DNA from: CAVWDU01 sp963840725
GTDB taxonomy: Bacteria > Pseudomonadota > Gammaproteobacteria > Pseudomonadales > Halieaceae
Reading direction: 5' to 3'
Length of the DNA stretch: 64,000 nt
Assembly: GCA_963840725.1 (NCBI GenBank)
Contig: CAWIZY010000028.1
Location: 248,001 to 312,000 of the forward strand
Shown: one piece after another, positions 63,686-64,000 of the stretch
Numbering within the stretch: the first letter of the stretch is position 1
How the letters are laid out: each line of letters begins with the position of its first letter
Translations under genes and position numbers: made by a program
The notes under the pieces: generated by a model
Told to the model about the DNA's origin: nothing
Seen by the model: the letters and a program-made list of their open reading frames with translations, nothing else
The model's database searches: none

Positions 63686-64000
63686 AGCCTCGGTAGCAGC
63701 GTCGCACAAACGGCGACAGGCCTGCCAGTTCAGCGGTGCGCCTGGTGCGCAGCGCCCACAGTGCAGGCCGTGAGGCCTGATTGAGAAATACCGTGTCGGT
63801 CCCTCTGGACTGCACCACGGCTTGCTTCCAGTTGCGGTGCACCGGGGAATCCGCGCAGTACAGCATGCGGGTTCCCATTTGCACGCCTTCGGCCCCCACG
63901 GCAAAGGCACCGGCCATGGACGGCCCATCGGAGATGCCGCCAGCGGCGATGATCGGAACATCCACCCGAGAACGAATCAGCGGCAGCACAACAGACTGCA
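63495..64000 (-). CDS. Nitronate monooxygenase (2-nitropropane dioxygenase family), 5' partial, C-terminus abnormal
   Basis: The frame is open to the right edge, so the N-terminus is outside. Present are the FMN-phosphate loop VPIIAAGGISDGPSMAGAFAVGAEGVQMGTRM and SPVHRNWKQAVV, then TDTVFLNQASRPALWALRTRRTAEL, all in family order. After about 63715 the family's normal ending (Gly-rich segment and DxxP tail) is missing and the frame runs on antisense over the last 190 bases of the penicillin acylase gene. The true coding probably ends or shifts near 63690-63715, giving a truncated protein. NMOs oxidise alkyl nitronates. Confidence 0.7.
   Translation of the reverse strand, partial: QSVVLPLIRSRVDVPIIAAGGISDGPSMAGAFAVGAEGVQMGTRMLYCADSPVHRNWKQAVVQSRGTDTVFLNQASRPALWALRTRRTAELAGLSPFVRRCYRGSTLPVSQSPRSVGQRYPLRRTESAPSACRRIPQSDRRSGVKRGRCFGSESIWCRRQDIPIHPR

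Noticed and set aside
1..64000. tRNA, rRNA, CRISPR array, integrase or prophage genes
   Set aside because: No cloverleaf with T-loop consensus, rRNA blocks, regularly spaced repeats or phage/integrase proteins were found by eye; a scan with tRNAscan-SE and a CRISPR finder would be decisive.

Overview
The window looks like a chromosomal segment of a GC-rich, aerobic, lipid-metabolising gammaproteobacterium, probably marine and related to the Halieaceae/Alcanivorax-like groups. This is inferred from gene content only: fatty acid cis/trans isomerase, wax ester synthase/DGAT, Edd, TesB, a yqjF-yqjG-yhaJ-like locus, a yiaW-yiaV-like pair and a PEP-CTERM protein. No rRNA, tRNA, CRISPR array, prophage or intact transposase was found.

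Region 0-17.5 kb. It opens with the 3' end of a possibly PilZ-like gene. Then come a broken M28 peptidase, a 276-bp MITE-like element with near-perfect 28-bp inverted ends, a leader-bearing NADP-dependent oxidoreductase, a DUF3313 lipoprotein, Cti, a histone-deacetylase-like hydrolase, an NDP-forming acyl-CoA synthetase/GNAT fusion, a wax ester synthase with a histone-like Lys/Ala tail, GlpE, an acyl-CoA dehydrogenase with an SDR, a DUF3179 protein and a SolA-like oxidase. Six of these 13 genes have frameshifts or deletions, several at homopolymers. The next 46 kb is almost clean, so this is either low-quality sequence or local gene decay.

Region 17.5-29.8 kb. It holds an M48 metalloprotease lipoprotein, an exported beta-propeller protein, MtfA-like M90 peptidase, an MscS channel with MgtE, a crotonase-thiolase-DUF427 operon, and a LysR regulator divergent from DoxX and glutathionyl-hydroquinone reductase with an operator-like palindrome between them. 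It ends with a DUF3616 protein.

Region 29.8-38.5 kb is a seven-gene, minus-strand, tightly packed cluster: S51-like serine hydrolase, Fes-like esterase, ATP-grasp ligase, second small esterase, GlgA-type glycosyltransferase, second ATP-grasp ligase and a PGM1-like peptide ligase. Three ligases plus a glucosyltransferase and three serine hydrolases suggest synthesis and trimming of an unknown peptide- or amide-bearing compound. The usual glycogen partners are absent.

Region 38.5-48.9 kb. It holds an amine oxidase, a lytic transglycosylase, a PEP-CTERM protein with a clear terminator, MetY, an LLM flavin monooxygenase, a gluconate-dehydrogenase-like pair (small subunit plus GMC flavoprotein) and an alpha/beta hydrolase.

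Region 48.9-64 kb. It begins with the most unusual single gene: a 1182-residue protein in which a PlsC acyltransferase, a globin and an acyl-CoA synthetase are fused. It continues with the HlyD/DUF3302 pair, a GST, a 2Fe-2S ferredoxin, a ThDP enzyme, DUF4399, TesB, Edd, a penicillin-acylase-family lipoprotein, and a nitronate monooxygenase gene running off the right edge.
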